NCBI GenBank assembly: GCA_011033025.1
Contig: WFMF01000026.1
Coordinates: forward strand, 861,724 to 925,723
Length of the DNA: 64,000 nucleotides
From: Beroe forskalii
Lineage: Eukaryota > Ctenophora > Nuda > Beroida > Beroidae
Direction of reading: 5' to 3'
The notes under the pieces were generated by a model. It made no database searches, had not been told where the DNA came from, and saw nothing but the letters and a program-made list of their open reading frames with translations. Positions 53,901 through 62,619 of this stretch are shown one piece after another (within the stretch, counting starts at the first letter, position 1; the number at the start of each line of letters is the position of its first letter). The position numbers were made by a program, and so were the translations under genes.

Positions 53901-56110
53901 CTTCTATTTTCATTCCTCTGAAGCTCTGACTGACACCACTCGTCTCTGACAGACATCGCTCTTCTCTGGCAGACATAACTATTCCTCGGCTGAAACTGTT
54001 CTTCCTCGGCGGTCACCTCTCTTCCTCGGCTGACACCACTCTTTTTCGATTGACACCACTCTTCTCTGAGAGACATCACTCTTCCTCGGCTGACACCACT
54101 CTTCTTCGGCTGTCACCACCCTTCTGTTAACTATTTTCAATCCTCTGACTGACTCCACTCTTCTCCGGCTGACGCTCTCTGATCTACGGCTGACACGACA
54201 CCACTCATAAGTCCGATTGACATCAATCCTCGTTCAGTTCAGCAGTTCTAGTTCAAAGAATTTGGTACAATTAAAGAGACAGGAAGTAGGAATCTATAGC
54301 ACTGAAGTAGTCGATACATTCGTCATTCAATTCAACTTTATATTTTTCTTGAAATAACAAACGCACGTAGCAAGTCGCACAACCTCACTTTAGAACAAAT
54401 TATAAAACGTAGCACAAAGAAATGAATGGCACGAAGTGCGCGGCGCGTCAACAGTGCACGTGAATCGTTCTAAAACTCTGAGTTCAAAGTCACGTGACAT
54501 GTTTTGCGCGCCATTTTGTCTTGCTTTGAGCGTTTCAGGATGGATGCAGTGCGCGCGTCACGTTTATGTAACGCGCTGTCATTGTCCACCGATCTTTTTT
54601 AAAGATCTTTCGCCGATCTTTTTTGTGTCTTTTTCCGATCTTCTCGCGATCTTTTTGCGATCTTATTTGGACAAACTAAAATCCGGCAATGCGATAGGGT
54701 GGCATGCAGCTAATTTATTGAATACGGCGCGCGCACGCTTCGAAATTTTCTTTAATTTTAGTTTTTTCTTAAATTTTAGTTTCTACTAATCCTAATCCCG
54801 CTAGCAAGCACCCGTATCTGTGTCAGACAGAGCCGAGTACAGACGACACTTCCTACATCGCCACCATGATTCTAGTTCTGAACGCTGCGGCGCATAACTC
54901 CGTTATATTCTCTTTCTTCCATCGCTACACTCCCCGACACTACGTCTACATCTACAGTCTGCTGCCAGACCTGGTGCCGCATCTACCTCAGGTAATAGTG
55001 GGGAGTAGGAATATGCTTTGTAACCATTCCCTTTTCGAGCAGATCTAACGAAGTTTAATTTCACTCTGTGTCACACTGTTCAAATACCTAATCACAGTTA
55101 AATTCTTTGATAGAATTAATAATTCCTGTTTATTCTTTGAACAGGTCCACAAGATATTGAAGAGTTCCGGGCTCCCAACAGACTTTGCCTCCATCACTCA
55201 GTCACTGAACGCTCTCATCAAACAGTTCATGAACCTTTGCAAATCCGGCGCCACCCTTTCCGATATGAACAAAACCACCGAAGACATTCTTAAAATCCAG
55301 AAATGCTCTACGAAGATTCACTCTCAGACAAGATACGCATCCTTATTGGTCAGCATTCTGATCAAACTATTCAAACTGAAGAGCGTTGAAAGGAAGCGTC
55401 TTTCTACCGGGAGCAGCCGAGTAATGTCTAAAATACAGGAGCTGATATACGAAGTGTGCCTGTTTGAGGCCTGTTTTCAGGGGTCCCCGGAGATTGAGCT
55501 GGTCGCTAAACTAGTCAAGTACTACGTCATTCAGTTCCTACATGAGAACATCTCAGTGAGTGGTGTCACTGAAAAGGACATTGCTAAGTACAGAGATCAC
55601 CTGATAACGTTCTCTAGAACTCACTCTCTAGACCTCCCACATCAGATAACAGAAGAGAGACATTTCAACCTGATCCACTACTTGCTGCAGTGCCCCCGCC
55701 CTCTAGTCTGCCCTGAGATCACCCACTCCTCTGCCAGCATCCTGTCTCCAGCCACTAACACAGACCGAGTTAACGAGTTCCCCTCCCACCTCTCCTTCTC
55801 TATCCAGGTGGAGGCTGAGACTAGCCATGTCTCCCCCCAGGCATTGGCAGTGAGGGTCCGCTACCCTGGGGCAGTAGATGTGGTCTGTCAGCCTGTAGTA
55901 GAGTCCAGTCTACAGGACTATTATCAGAACACCGTGTTTGTAGGTGGAGCAGCCTGGTCTCATCCTGGTCTAGTGGAACTGACGGTGGTCACTAGTTACC
56001 AGTTCAGAGAAGAGGAACAGAGATTAGGGGAGATTTGTGGGAGTGAGAGTCTCTGGCTGGAACTCTCCGAGTCCGTTCAGTTGAAAATACATCCCAGACT
56101 CCCCAAGTGA
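35704..56110 (+). CDS. INTS4: Integrator complex subunit 4, 12 exons
   Basis: INTS4 is a HEAT-repeat scaffold of the Integrator cleavage module with INTS9 and INTS11, acting in the nucleus on snRNA and other Pol II transcripts. Exons: 35704-35922, 37742-37923, 38031-38181, 38355-38474, 38884-39078, 39281-39437, 39970-40124, 40305-40343, 40426-40542, 40704-40846, 54805-54991, 55145-56110. All introns are GT-AG and phases match throughout, giving about 876 codons against 963 residues in human. Recognisable segments are DPRVRTTAVQHL (exon 4), LDKKLRQSM ... GRVWGGDAP (exon 6), GACGAFIHGMEDEYHEVRSN and LVDMLNDEI (exon 7), HEDQLETVMSVLE (exon 9), LLDNLKKYPQDKSSIYKCVK (exon 10) and TDDTSYIATMILVLNAA ... 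PRHYVYIYSLLPDLVPHL (exon 11). The ATG sits in GCCATGG. Exon 8 ends in an in-frame TAA. Exon 3's acceptor was chosen to keep phase. Confidence 0.92.
36099..37741 (+). repeat. Intron 1 minisatellite; every unit carries an acceptor-like CCCCTCAG
   Basis: About 75-80 units of 21-22 bp with consensus TAATCCCTTGCTACCCCCTCAG fill INTS4 intron 1. The last unit ends exactly at the 3' splice site used before exon 2 (CCCCCTCAG|TTGGACAGG). Central copies are more variable (TTGCTGCCCCTCAG, CGCGCTGCC). Each unit is pyrimidine-rich and ends in CAG. Confidence 0.9.
38531..38602 (+). repeat. Duplicated 3' part of INTS4 exon 4 with its donor
   Basis: CATCCCTTCTCTGTTT...ATAGTGGGATGTCTCACTGA then CTCCTATGATGAG|GTGAGA copies the end of exon 4 (38414-38480). 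The copy has an in-frame TAG and several substitutions, so it is a pseudo-exon fragment that retains a good donor. Confidence 0.85.
38701..38883 (+). repeat. Tandem copies of the exon 5 acceptor and exon start
   Basis: CAGGTGCGTCTATACGCAGT and GACCCTGCT occur at 38701, 38760 and 38799, with two shorter decayed copies (CAGTGACC near 38836 and 38859). The true exon 5 follows at 38884, after CAG. The first copy extends further into the exon (CTACCGCACCTAG). Each copy has CCCCCAG or a similar pyrimidine-AG before it. Confidence 0.88.
39438..39969 (+). repeat. CT-rich intron 6 expansion ending at the exon 7 acceptor
   Basis: Almost the whole intron is irregular CTCCCC / CACTCCC repeats, ending CCCCACTCCCCCAG|GCGCGTG. 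It looks like a hugely expanded polypyrimidine tract. A plus frame through it (39379-39951) encodes only Ser/Pro/His-rich sequence and is not a gene. Confidence 0.8.
40305..40343 (+). other. INTS4: INTS4 exon 8, micro-exon with in-frame stop
   Basis: The acceptor TCTGCTACAG precedes ATAAAACTACGTTG. In phase this reads IKLRCCTHTITK, which fits the VRLQSIHTMRKIS segment of vertebrate INTS4 and is otherwise missing between exons 7 and 9. The last codon before the GTAAGA donor is TAA (40341-40343), where the family has Ser or a similar residue. This may be a nonsense allele, a sequence error or a wrongly placed border. Confidence 0.5.
42500..42785 (-). repeat. 21-bp minisatellite, left arm (TATCCACCCAGTTACCATTAG)
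   Basis: About 13 units lie here. The array then decays into irregular sequence (42786-43260) with inflated homopolymers. It is the inverse of the array at 45360-46190. Confidence 0.85.
43600..45130. repeat. Modules with TGACGTCA octamers and TTAGGG-like repeats
   Basis: A module with TATGTGTCCCATAT, a TGACGTCA (CRE-type) octamer and GCGCTAGATG / CATCTAGCGC recurs in both orientations between 43600 and 45130. TGACGTCA appears at about 43879, 44233, 44747, 44931 and 45067. TTAGGGTCAGGA is tandemly repeated at 43745-43810, and CCTAACCCTAA-type runs lie at 44790-44900. GTAGGACTAGGA repeats at 44535-44590. Confidence 0.65.
45360..46190 (+). repeat. 21-bp minisatellite, right arm (GGTAACTGGGTGGATACTAAT)
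   Basis: About 39 units lie here. The period equals seven codons and lacks stops, so a 183-codon frame (45445-45996) repeats ILMVTGW. The frame is a by-product of the repeat, not a credible protein. Confidence 0.9.
47158..47703 (-). CDS. Unidentified 181-codon frame inside the 7.0-kb element
   Basis: This non-repetitive minus frame starts MEDSQCQRDIEQGKC. It contains several Cys and His residues (for example WFRSCVSG, HCVLCRS) but no family I recognise. Other small unassigned frames in the same element are plus 46825-47061 and minus 48188-48445 (KLDFEKIRVFIENSHC). They could be exons of a spliced element gene, captured host sequence or chance frames. No promoter or splice evidence was found. 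Confidence 0.2.
   Translation of the reverse strand: MEDSQCQRDIEQGKCVEVPQRMGCLLARLDQVSMKHRVGVAWFRSCVSGVLPDLMHKVVELVYHKLLGALHTSKYSNIFCDQWGKFTGVTNCCSLLPMDYCSMNSSNLKWFEMLNHCVLCRSKLQSAIQLKPKIDHRKEIDHILNLPSVRTPTKTGSLFFPQDQHNHLRGTYINIIQTAAA
50754..54701 (-). mobile_element. Twin-minisatellite element, copy C (inverted)
   Basis: On the minus strand the order equals copy A: 5' end at 54701, unique 5' part to about 54200, minisatellite 1 (54200-52731), minisatellite 2 (52730-51250, about 1.5 kb) and the unique 3' part down to 50754. The site at about 54350 (TATATTTTTCTTGAAATAAC) is uninterrupted and serves as the empty site for the 7.0-kb insertion. A plus frame of 511 codons (51215-52750) starts MLIVSRICF in the 3' part, as does a 390-codon frame in copy A. 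Beyond that start it is repeat peptide. Confidence 0.75.
55145..56110 (+). other. INTS4: INTS4 exon 12, C-terminal half and stop
   Basis: A single 966-bp exon encodes the last 321 residues. First comes an alpha-helical part (VHKILKSSGLPTDFASITQS through KLVKYYVIQFLHENI). A beta-rich C-terminal domain follows (FPSHLSFSIQVEAETSHVS, ALAVRVRYPG, NTVFVGGAAWSHPGLVELTV), ending SVQLKIHPRLPK and TGA. The same alpha-then-beta layout closes vertebrate INTS4. No AATAAA is seen within 300 bp after the stop. Confidence 0.88.
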
Positions 56111-56307
56111 AGATACATCCAAGACTACCGACGTAGTGGGATCGGGACAGCGGTTACTATTGTTGTTTTAAAACTTGGATTGCATTCAAATAACTGATTT
56201 CAATGACTGTAGAGCTGTAAAACTGCTCACTTAGTATGACAGTAACTTTTCTCGGCGTGACCGTGGTGTCTTAACCTTAGCCTTTTGAGGCGCGGCGTGT
56301 TACGCCG

Positions 56308-56498
56308 CCTTGCTAAACTCGTATATCCCTTTTTGCGTTGCGCGGCGCTCTCCGGTCCCCAGGGAAGCGCCGCGCGCGTACACACACCTATGCGGGCTTA
56401 GGAATACGCTTCCTAAGCCCGCATAGGTGTGTGTACGCGCGCTTTCCCTGAGGAAGCGCGCCGCGCAACGCACTCAGGGATATACGTGTTTAGCAAGG
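56308..56498. repeat. 191-bp CG-rich palindrome
   Basis: CCTTGCTAAACTCGTATATC at left faces GATATACGTGTTTAGCAAGG at right. The inner arms ACACACCTATGCGGGCTTAG and CTAAGCCCGCATAGGTGTGT pair around the centre near 56404. A few indels lie in the CGCGGCGC segments. Confidence 0.9.
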
Positions 56499-56592
56499 AA
56501 TAAGCCGCCCTTGTGTGCTTTTTTAATGCGCGTTGTCACGCGCAGCAAAAAAGCACCCAGGCATGGCGTAACTGTGCACAACATAGTATAGA

Positions 56593-56718
56593 TAGGCGCG
56601 CGCACTTTCCACCGAAAGAAGGTGTGCGCGCGCCTTCCTACGAAAGCTGGCGCGCGCGCCAGCTTTCGTAGTAAGGCGCCGCGCGCACACCTTCTTTCGG
56701 TGGAAGTGCGCGCGCCTT
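56593..56718. repeat. 126-bp CG-rich palindrome
   Basis: The arms AAAGAAGGTGTGCGCGCGCC and CTACGAAAGCTGGCGCGC face their complements around GGCGCGCGCGCC near 56655. One arm has a small indel in the GCGCCGCGCG segment. Confidence 0.9.
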
Positions 56719-57714
56719 CTATTGTAGAAAACTGCGCGCGCACCTTCTCTTGAAGTCGAGTGCGCGCGTGCAACCCGTTTTTCTCCTAAGAATTCACCCG
56801 ATAAGCCGTGCGCGCAATAAATTTGGTTATATTATTGAATTAATGTGCGGCGCCATTTTGCCAGATGTTGCCTGCCCCGTATTTTTTCCGCGTGCGCAGG
56901 GGCCAGGCAACGCCTGGCAATACCCATTTGCTGCAGTAATTGAAAAATGGAAGCACGTCGCACGATGGAAATGATCATAATGCAGCTTAGACAGGTGTTA
57001 TTAACTTTATTAGTATTCAACCTTATAAATTTTTCATTTAATTTTTTCAGTAGGTCTGTTATCGAAAATCATTTGCAATTGAGTTCTGTGAATTGTGTTG
57101 ATGTGTTGTGAAAGCAGCAAATGTGGGTACCTTGACCTAAGTGTACTTTATATTTTTGACACGATTTTCTCGAGATTGGATTGAATATTCGAGTTGATAT
57201 AATGTCAAAAATTTTCTATTTCTATTTCATCAAAATTATTAATTTTATTTTATTGCATCATAGAAATTAATAAAATTTCTGGATATATTTGATTTGGCTC
57301 AGAATATTTTTAAATGGAGCAAGATAATTATTGTCTGGTGCTTTCTCGATCTATGTATTTTAATAACTCTCTTTGAAGATGATCTCTTTGGAGATTTTTG
57401 AAAAAAGTTAGGTTGTAAGCAGTAAATGGCTTAGTTTTGTAGAGAAATTATTATATCCAGGCTGTGGACTGGCTTCCATGGATATAACTAAATAGATTAA
57501 TTAAACATATGGCTGTGAAGATAAGTAACAAAGCAGGCCTATCTTACAGTGATGATTATGTAACATGTTATTGTAACAAATACAACTACTGTAGGGCTGG
57601 GGGAAGCGGTTAAAATTGGCCAAAAATTGATGATGTAATATGCGAATGATCCCTTACAAACTATATTTTCAATAATTTATATGATAAAGCTTCTTGAGAA
57701 TGAGTGGCATCTAA

Positions 57715-58036
57715 GGGGCCATCCATAAAGGACGTCCGCAATGGAGGGGGAGGGGGGAGTCTGGCCAATGCGGACGTTTGCGGACGTAGGGGGGAGGGGG
57801 GTGTTTGGCCAAATGTGGACGTCCGCAATTCATGGAAATTTTGGGCGATTTGATGGCTATTTTACTAGAAAATCATGAAATCTCGGGGCCAAAAATGATG
57901 ACCCAAAAGATTTAGAAGAAAAATGCGGACGTCCGGGGGGAGGGAGGGGTTTCTGGATTGCGGACATTTGCGGACAAGGGGGAGGGAGGGGTATGAAATG
58001 ACCGAAATTTTGCGGACGTCCTTTATGGATGGCCCC
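57715..58036. mobile_element. PIF/Harbinger-like MITE with TAA target duplication
   Basis: The perfect ends GGGGCCATCCATAAAGGACG and CGTCCTTTATGGATGGCCCC are flanked by TAA at 57712-57714 and 58037-58039. The interior is low-complexity (GGGGGAGGGG) with repeated GCGGACGT. A 3-bp TAA duplication with GG-starting ends fits PIF/Harbinger. It has no coding capacity. Confidence 0.8.
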
Positions 58037-58039
58037 TAA

Positions 58040-58598
58040 ATAACTGAGAACTTTCTCTGGATGCCTTGATCAAAGGCTCCACCTAAAGGTGCTGTAATGA
58101 AAACAGACCAGAGAGATCTAACAAAAAGCTGATACCCTTCAAAATTCAAATACTGCTCTAAGACACATAGTCAGACTGTTCATTGTTAGGCATGTCAAAT
58201 ATGACGATCATTCATGAATTGACATCATCAGATACCATTTTTCCAATCTAATTTAAAACTTTAATGCTCTTAAACAAATATTTTTTGAAAACCCTCCATG
58301 GAGGGTTGCTGCTCTTATGGGCAGAGAATAAATAAGTATAATCAGTAACAGTAGTATCATGTGAGCATGTGAGCATTTGGAGTTCCGAAAAACTGATTTT
58401 CTAATCTTGAAGCTGTCAGTGAGATGATGGTGCAAAGTGTGTGGGTTGAGATTTGTGCTCTACTGCAATGCTCATTCACATAAAACAAAGTGTTTATTAA
58501 ATGTTATGAGTTAATGAAACATTGGTTTACAAGTTATTTATGATTTAAACCCAGCATCAAAACATACAGTATATCCTAATTTTCATTTGAGGCCCAGG
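58040..58598. other. Immediate 5' flank of the KDEL receptor gene
   Basis: No other gene is visible. A hairpin AACCCTCCATGGAGGGTT lies near 58290. No clear TATA box or initiator could be assigned. Confidence 0.35.
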
Positions 58599-61500
58599 AT
58601 GAACATCTTCAGACTTTGTGGAGATTTGTCCCATTTAGTTGCCATAATTATCCTCCTCTTGAAAATATGGAAGACAAGATCTTGTGCAGGTTTGAGTTTG
58701 GCATAATAATTTCGTGCTGATTTCAAGACCATAATTCAGCTGACAACCTTGATAATTACATGCTTTCTGAAAACTTCTTATGAAAATACTTCAATTTATC
58801 AGTTAACAACTTCAAATGTTATTGACTAGTTCTGTAAAGTGATATTGGGGAAGGCCTGCTGGACAGGCTCATGAGATATGATCCACTTTGTGCATTCTAT
58901 TTAAACTCTCTTGTGCAGGTATTTCAGGAAAGTCACAAGCCCTCTTTGCTCTCGTCTTCTGTACCCGTTACCTTGACCTCTTCTTCAGTTTCATTTCAGT
59001 GTATAACACTGTCATGAAGATAATCTACATCACCTGTGCTATTGGTAAGTTTTTCAAATGGAAAGCAGACAACAATTCTATGATTGAGTGATTAGATATA
59101 TTTGTGGCTTTAGGGAAATATTATATTTTCTAGCATAGTTTGGACTCTCAAGAAACATGAACATGTAAATTTATATTACACCATTGAGAGGATAACATAT
59201 TGTGTTGTCTTCATTCTCAACATATGATTTCAAACCTCCAATAGCTCCTCTTACTCAGGGACCTGCTACCTCATCTTTATGAAGTTCAAACCAACGTACG
59301 ACAGTAACCACGATACGTTCCGAGTTGAATTCCTGTTGGGACCTTGTGTTATTCTCAGCCTCATCTTCAACCATTCCTTCACTGCAACTGAGGTAGGCAG
59401 TTGGAATCCTTCTGGGACCTTGTGTTTTATTCCATCTTATCTTGAACCATTCCTTCACTGCAACCTAGGCAGACACAAACTCATTAATAAGAGGGATGTT
59501 ATTTCCTCTACTTTTGTATTATGTAGCATAGTCAGTCTGTTAGCTTCTCAAGAACGTGTTCTTAGAAAAGCACAGAGGCCAAGTCTTAGTTCTAGTTTTG
59601 ACTTATACCTGTAACCTAGTCACTTCGCAACTCAGACCTCTAACATGCTAACCCAGCTACTTCTGAGATCCTCTGGACGTTCTCCATCTATTTGGAAGCT
59701 GGCGCAATCCTTCCTCAGCTGTTCATGATGTCGAAGACTGGAGAAGCCGAGACTATTACAAGGTTAATATCTTAACAGTGTTCTAATTGCCAATGCCGGT
59801 GTTGTCGGGGGGGGGGGTTGGGGGTGCTCTGCCGCTACGGGACTAGTTTCCTTGACCCTTTCACAGACAGAACTAATATGTATGAGAGAGAAACAACTTT
59901 TAATATATCATTCTTCACTTCGCCATCAAATCAGAGACCCCATTTACAACGAACCGCAATGGTCACGCTTACTCATGAATTGCTGCAAACGTATGCCCAA
60001 AACCGATTCACGGGGAAAGCACATCAAGCCCTAATGGCTAATACCGGCCTTTTCCGGGTGATTCCTCTAAACTCAGGACAGGAGACCTTCATATATCCCA
60101 TTTATGGCCAAACCAGCCCTAACCACGCGCACTTTATTTGTATTGCATTGTACACTGCTGGGCAATACCCGATAAACGGACTCAGCCTACATACCTTATA
60201 GTACCTTAGAGTCTGTTTAGCCGGGATCACAGATGGGCGACGTCAACATGCGAGTCTTCCAAGCCTGCCATTCTGGAGCATCTCTGAACATTCCATTCGA
60301 GAAGGCTGTTCACAGCAGTGTATCCTGTTGTTGGAGGTGTGTCGGGAAAGCTCTCAAGAAATCTTCCCAGAGCCACTTTGAATGAATCAAGTGTGGACTG
60401 TTCATTAACAGATTTGGGAAGAATATTCCAGAGTTGGGCTGCTTTCACTCCAAAGGAATTGTTGTAGTGGCACACGACCTCCCCACCATACACGGAACAG
60501 AAAATGTTCCCAATAGAGGAATAGAGACTGTTCCCCTGGTCCCGACCCAAACCCCAACCCAAGACCAGGGCTTGCCTCGTCCGTGGCCAAGGTAGCTGTG
60601 AAATCAAAGAGACCCCGATAAAACAATCAAATGTCCACATGCTGACTGGAAATGATCGGATGAACGCAGGCAGTGTATAAAGCATGGTTCTGTTATCCAT
60701 ATCGATTATTCGTTCCTAGAATCCAAGGATTGACCACAATATGACGAGACCTGCTCACCTTGTTGATGCGTGTTTGTTTCTTGACAATTAACGGAGAATT
60801 TGTTAGCATGTTAGATTCGTGTTCGCATGGATACTTGATTCTCAAGCAGTCACTCCAAGTTCACTGGGTGCATTCCACAGAGCTGCTCGCTTGAAAACTC
60901 CCGATATCCTTCTGCCTTGGAAGTTAAGCTATGTCTTGGTTGTTTTTAGACGGGTGCCCAATTGTACTCTAACAGAAACTTATGGTTAACTTCTATTAGT
61001 CTGTCGTGAATTGAATTATTGTGCTAAGCATGGAGGAGAAGACTAGAAGAGAATCAGTGATTATTTTAGTCGAAATCATATGAGTCATGACATAAATTGT
61101 AGTTTGTACTAAAACACTGCGGTACAATGTAACTCAAGGTCACTGCAATCTACTACAATATACTACAATACGCCAGTCACCACTGATTTCAAGGATCGGG
61201 TCGTTGAATAAGAGTTACATGTGATGAGCACACGTACACTTCATCCTATCAAATTTGATTTCGTAGATCGACGAAATTGATTGTAAAGAATGCATAAGTA
61301 TCCCCTAATCAGACAATGAAAATGGGTGAGTTGCAGAGAATTCAAATCTTTACAATCTTCAGTACATAACGTTTTCGTATAACATCGTAAGTGTACCTAT
61401 GAAAATATAAAGATGTTAAAAACTCGATTAAAATTGAAGGTTTCAAAACAAAATTGCAGTAAAGAACGCTGTAGTTTATCTGGTACCAGTTAAACCGAGT

Positions 61501-62431
61501 CAAGAGAATTATTACATCCATTACATCACTCATTGCAATACACACCACCACAAAGTACACTGCAGTAATTAACACACCGTACGACATGCACAATCTAAAG
61601 TTACCTCCAATAACCTCCCGTAATATTTCAGCCACTACCTGTTCATGCTTGGTGCGTACCGCGGACTTTACATTCTCAACTGGGTGTACAGATACCACTA
61701 CGAGGGATTCTTCGACCCCATTGCTATCTTGGCTGGCATTGTACAGACCGTACTCTACATTGACTTCTTCTACCTCTACATCACCAAGGGTAGGTCTATT
61801 CAGCCTTTACTTGCAATAAGCTCCATACATCACAAGGGTAGGTCCATTCAGCCCTCCAATCACAAGCTCAATCTTGGCTGTATAATAACATTCGTCCTAA
61901 TAGCTTTTGGATATGTGTTTGATTGATGAAGCTCATTTGCTTCTAACCTTAATAGATGTTACCATAAAATTTAGCCGTGAACAGAGTGTCCTATAGTTTG
62001 ACAAAGCCCCATCAAAATGTTACAAAATTAGGAAAATTTATTGTACTTAACAGGAACGCGCGAAAGTTTTAAGGCCATATAAATTCAGAGGCTTTGCGCT
62101 AACGGTCATGACGTGTCGCGCGCAATTGCGCGTTCCCGGTGCTTAGGCTGAAATTCACGCCCTAATTAGTGCCCTAATTACGTATAATTAGGCTTTTAAA
62201 AAGCATTTCATTCACCTTTTCCCCCAATTTCTCAGCATTTTAGCATTTATTTTACAAATATCGCTGCGAAACGTTTCGGTTACACGTTAAAAAAAGACGA
62301 CTCACCACTATGAGAGGATCGATTCCATTTGCAAGTATGTAACGCTACATAATGGACTGAATAATAGAAATTATGTTGATAATTGAATTATTTCAGTGCT
62401 GAAGGGAAAGAGTCTGGTGCTGCCATGCTAA
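58599..62431 (+). CDS. KDELR: KDEL (ER-lumen protein retaining) receptor, 6 exons
   Basis: This seven-transmembrane receptor binds C-terminal KDEL-type signals in the acidic Golgi and returns escaped chaperones to the ER in COPI vesicles. Exons: 58599-58689, 58919-59044, 59259-59392, 59668-59762, 61632-61789, 62397-62431. All splice at GT-AG in matching phase. The product is 212 residues, as in vertebrates, from [16 protein letters not shown] to KGKSLVLPC. Residues known for ligand and pH sensing are all present: R5, H12, R47 and D50 (CTRYLDL), E127 (IYLEAGAIL), and Y158, Y162, W166 and R169 ([13 protein letters not shown]). The C-terminal lysines (LKGKS) fit the COPI-binding tail. The exon 2 acceptor and exon 1 donor lie in matching 12-bp sequences. 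Introns 3 and 5 contain duplicated donor junctions. Confidence 0.96.
59413..59472 (+). repeat. Duplicated end of KDELR exon 3
   Basis: TGGGACCTTGTGTTTTATTC then ACCATTCCTTCACTGCAACC copies exon 3 bases from about 59335. The donor of the copy is lost (CAACCTAGGCAG instead of CAACTGAGGTAGGCAG). Confidence 0.85.
59473..59667 (+). other. Rest of KDELR intron 3
   Basis: It follows the exon-3-like copy and ends at the acceptor CTTCTGAG|ATCCTC. No further feature is seen. Confidence 0.4.
60236..60700 (-). pseudogene. LINE 3' fragment (C-terminal tail of an RT protein)
   Basis: The minus strand within KDELR intron 4 reads [37 protein letters not shown], then [11 protein letters not shown]. This is the usual C-terminal signature of some non-LTR reverse transcriptases (xxWNxLP ... 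FKxxLxxFLxxxPDxPPxxGYT). Only the extreme 3' coding part is present, as expected for a 5'-truncated insertion. It is of a different type from the LINEs at 1-4934. Confidence 0.65.
60701..61631 (+). other. Remainder of KDELR intron 4
   Basis: AT-rich, no gene recognised. It ends in the acceptor TAATATTTCAG. The earlier part of the intron (59763-60235) has an 11-base G run near 59806 and a 127-codon plus frame (59818-60201) of no recognised family. Confidence 0.4.
61825..61856 (+). repeat. Duplicated KDELR exon 5 donor junction
   Basis: TACATCACAAGGGTAGGTCC then ATTCAGCC repeats the true junction at about 61776-61805 (TACATCACCAAG G|GTAGGTCTATTCAGCC). The GTAGGT donor core is retained in the copy. 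Confidence 0.85.
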
Positions 62432-62579
62432 GCGATGAAGAGAGAAGGGACGAAGGCTTACAGTTTGGTTTTGGCGGACTAATTTGAGACATTTCACAAA
62501 CGCATTTCCTCCAGTATTTTAGAAACTGGTCATCATTCGGGACTGTAGTGTTCAAAAAACTGTTAATTTCAAAACTAGG

Positions 62580-62619
62580 AATAAAACTTTTTCCCCAATA
62601 TCTTTTAAAAAAGAATAAA
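62580..62619 (+). terminator. KDELR polyadenylation signals
   Basis: AATAAA occurs at 62580-62585, about 150 nt after the stop codon, and again at 62614-62619. Either could direct 3' end formation. Confidence 0.5.

Larger units (their letters stand above)
41113..54701. mobile_element. Composite palindrome of copies B and C filling INTS4 intron 10
   Basis: Copy B runs forward and copy C runs in reverse. They meet at CCCAAATAAGACAG (ending 50733) and CTGTCTTATTTGGG (starting 50754) with only 20 bp between. The outer ends CCACCCTATCGC (41111) and GCGATAGGGTGG (54702) are also complementary. Intron 10 (40847-54804, 13,958 bp) consists almost wholly of this structure. Confidence 0.8.
56111..57714. 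other. INTS4-KDELR intergenic region
   Basis: It holds the two CG-rich palindromes listed separately. AATAAA at about 56816 is the first polyadenylation hexamer I noticed after INTS4, about 700 bp from the stop. GATGTAATATGCGAATGATC near 57630 resembles one end of the element at 24794-26103. Nothing else is recognised. Confidence 0.45.

Noticed and set aside
59818-60201. 127-codon plus frame in KDELR intron 4 as a gene or extra exon
   Set aside because: No family is recognised, KDELR is complete without it, and it follows a G run that may contain sequence error.
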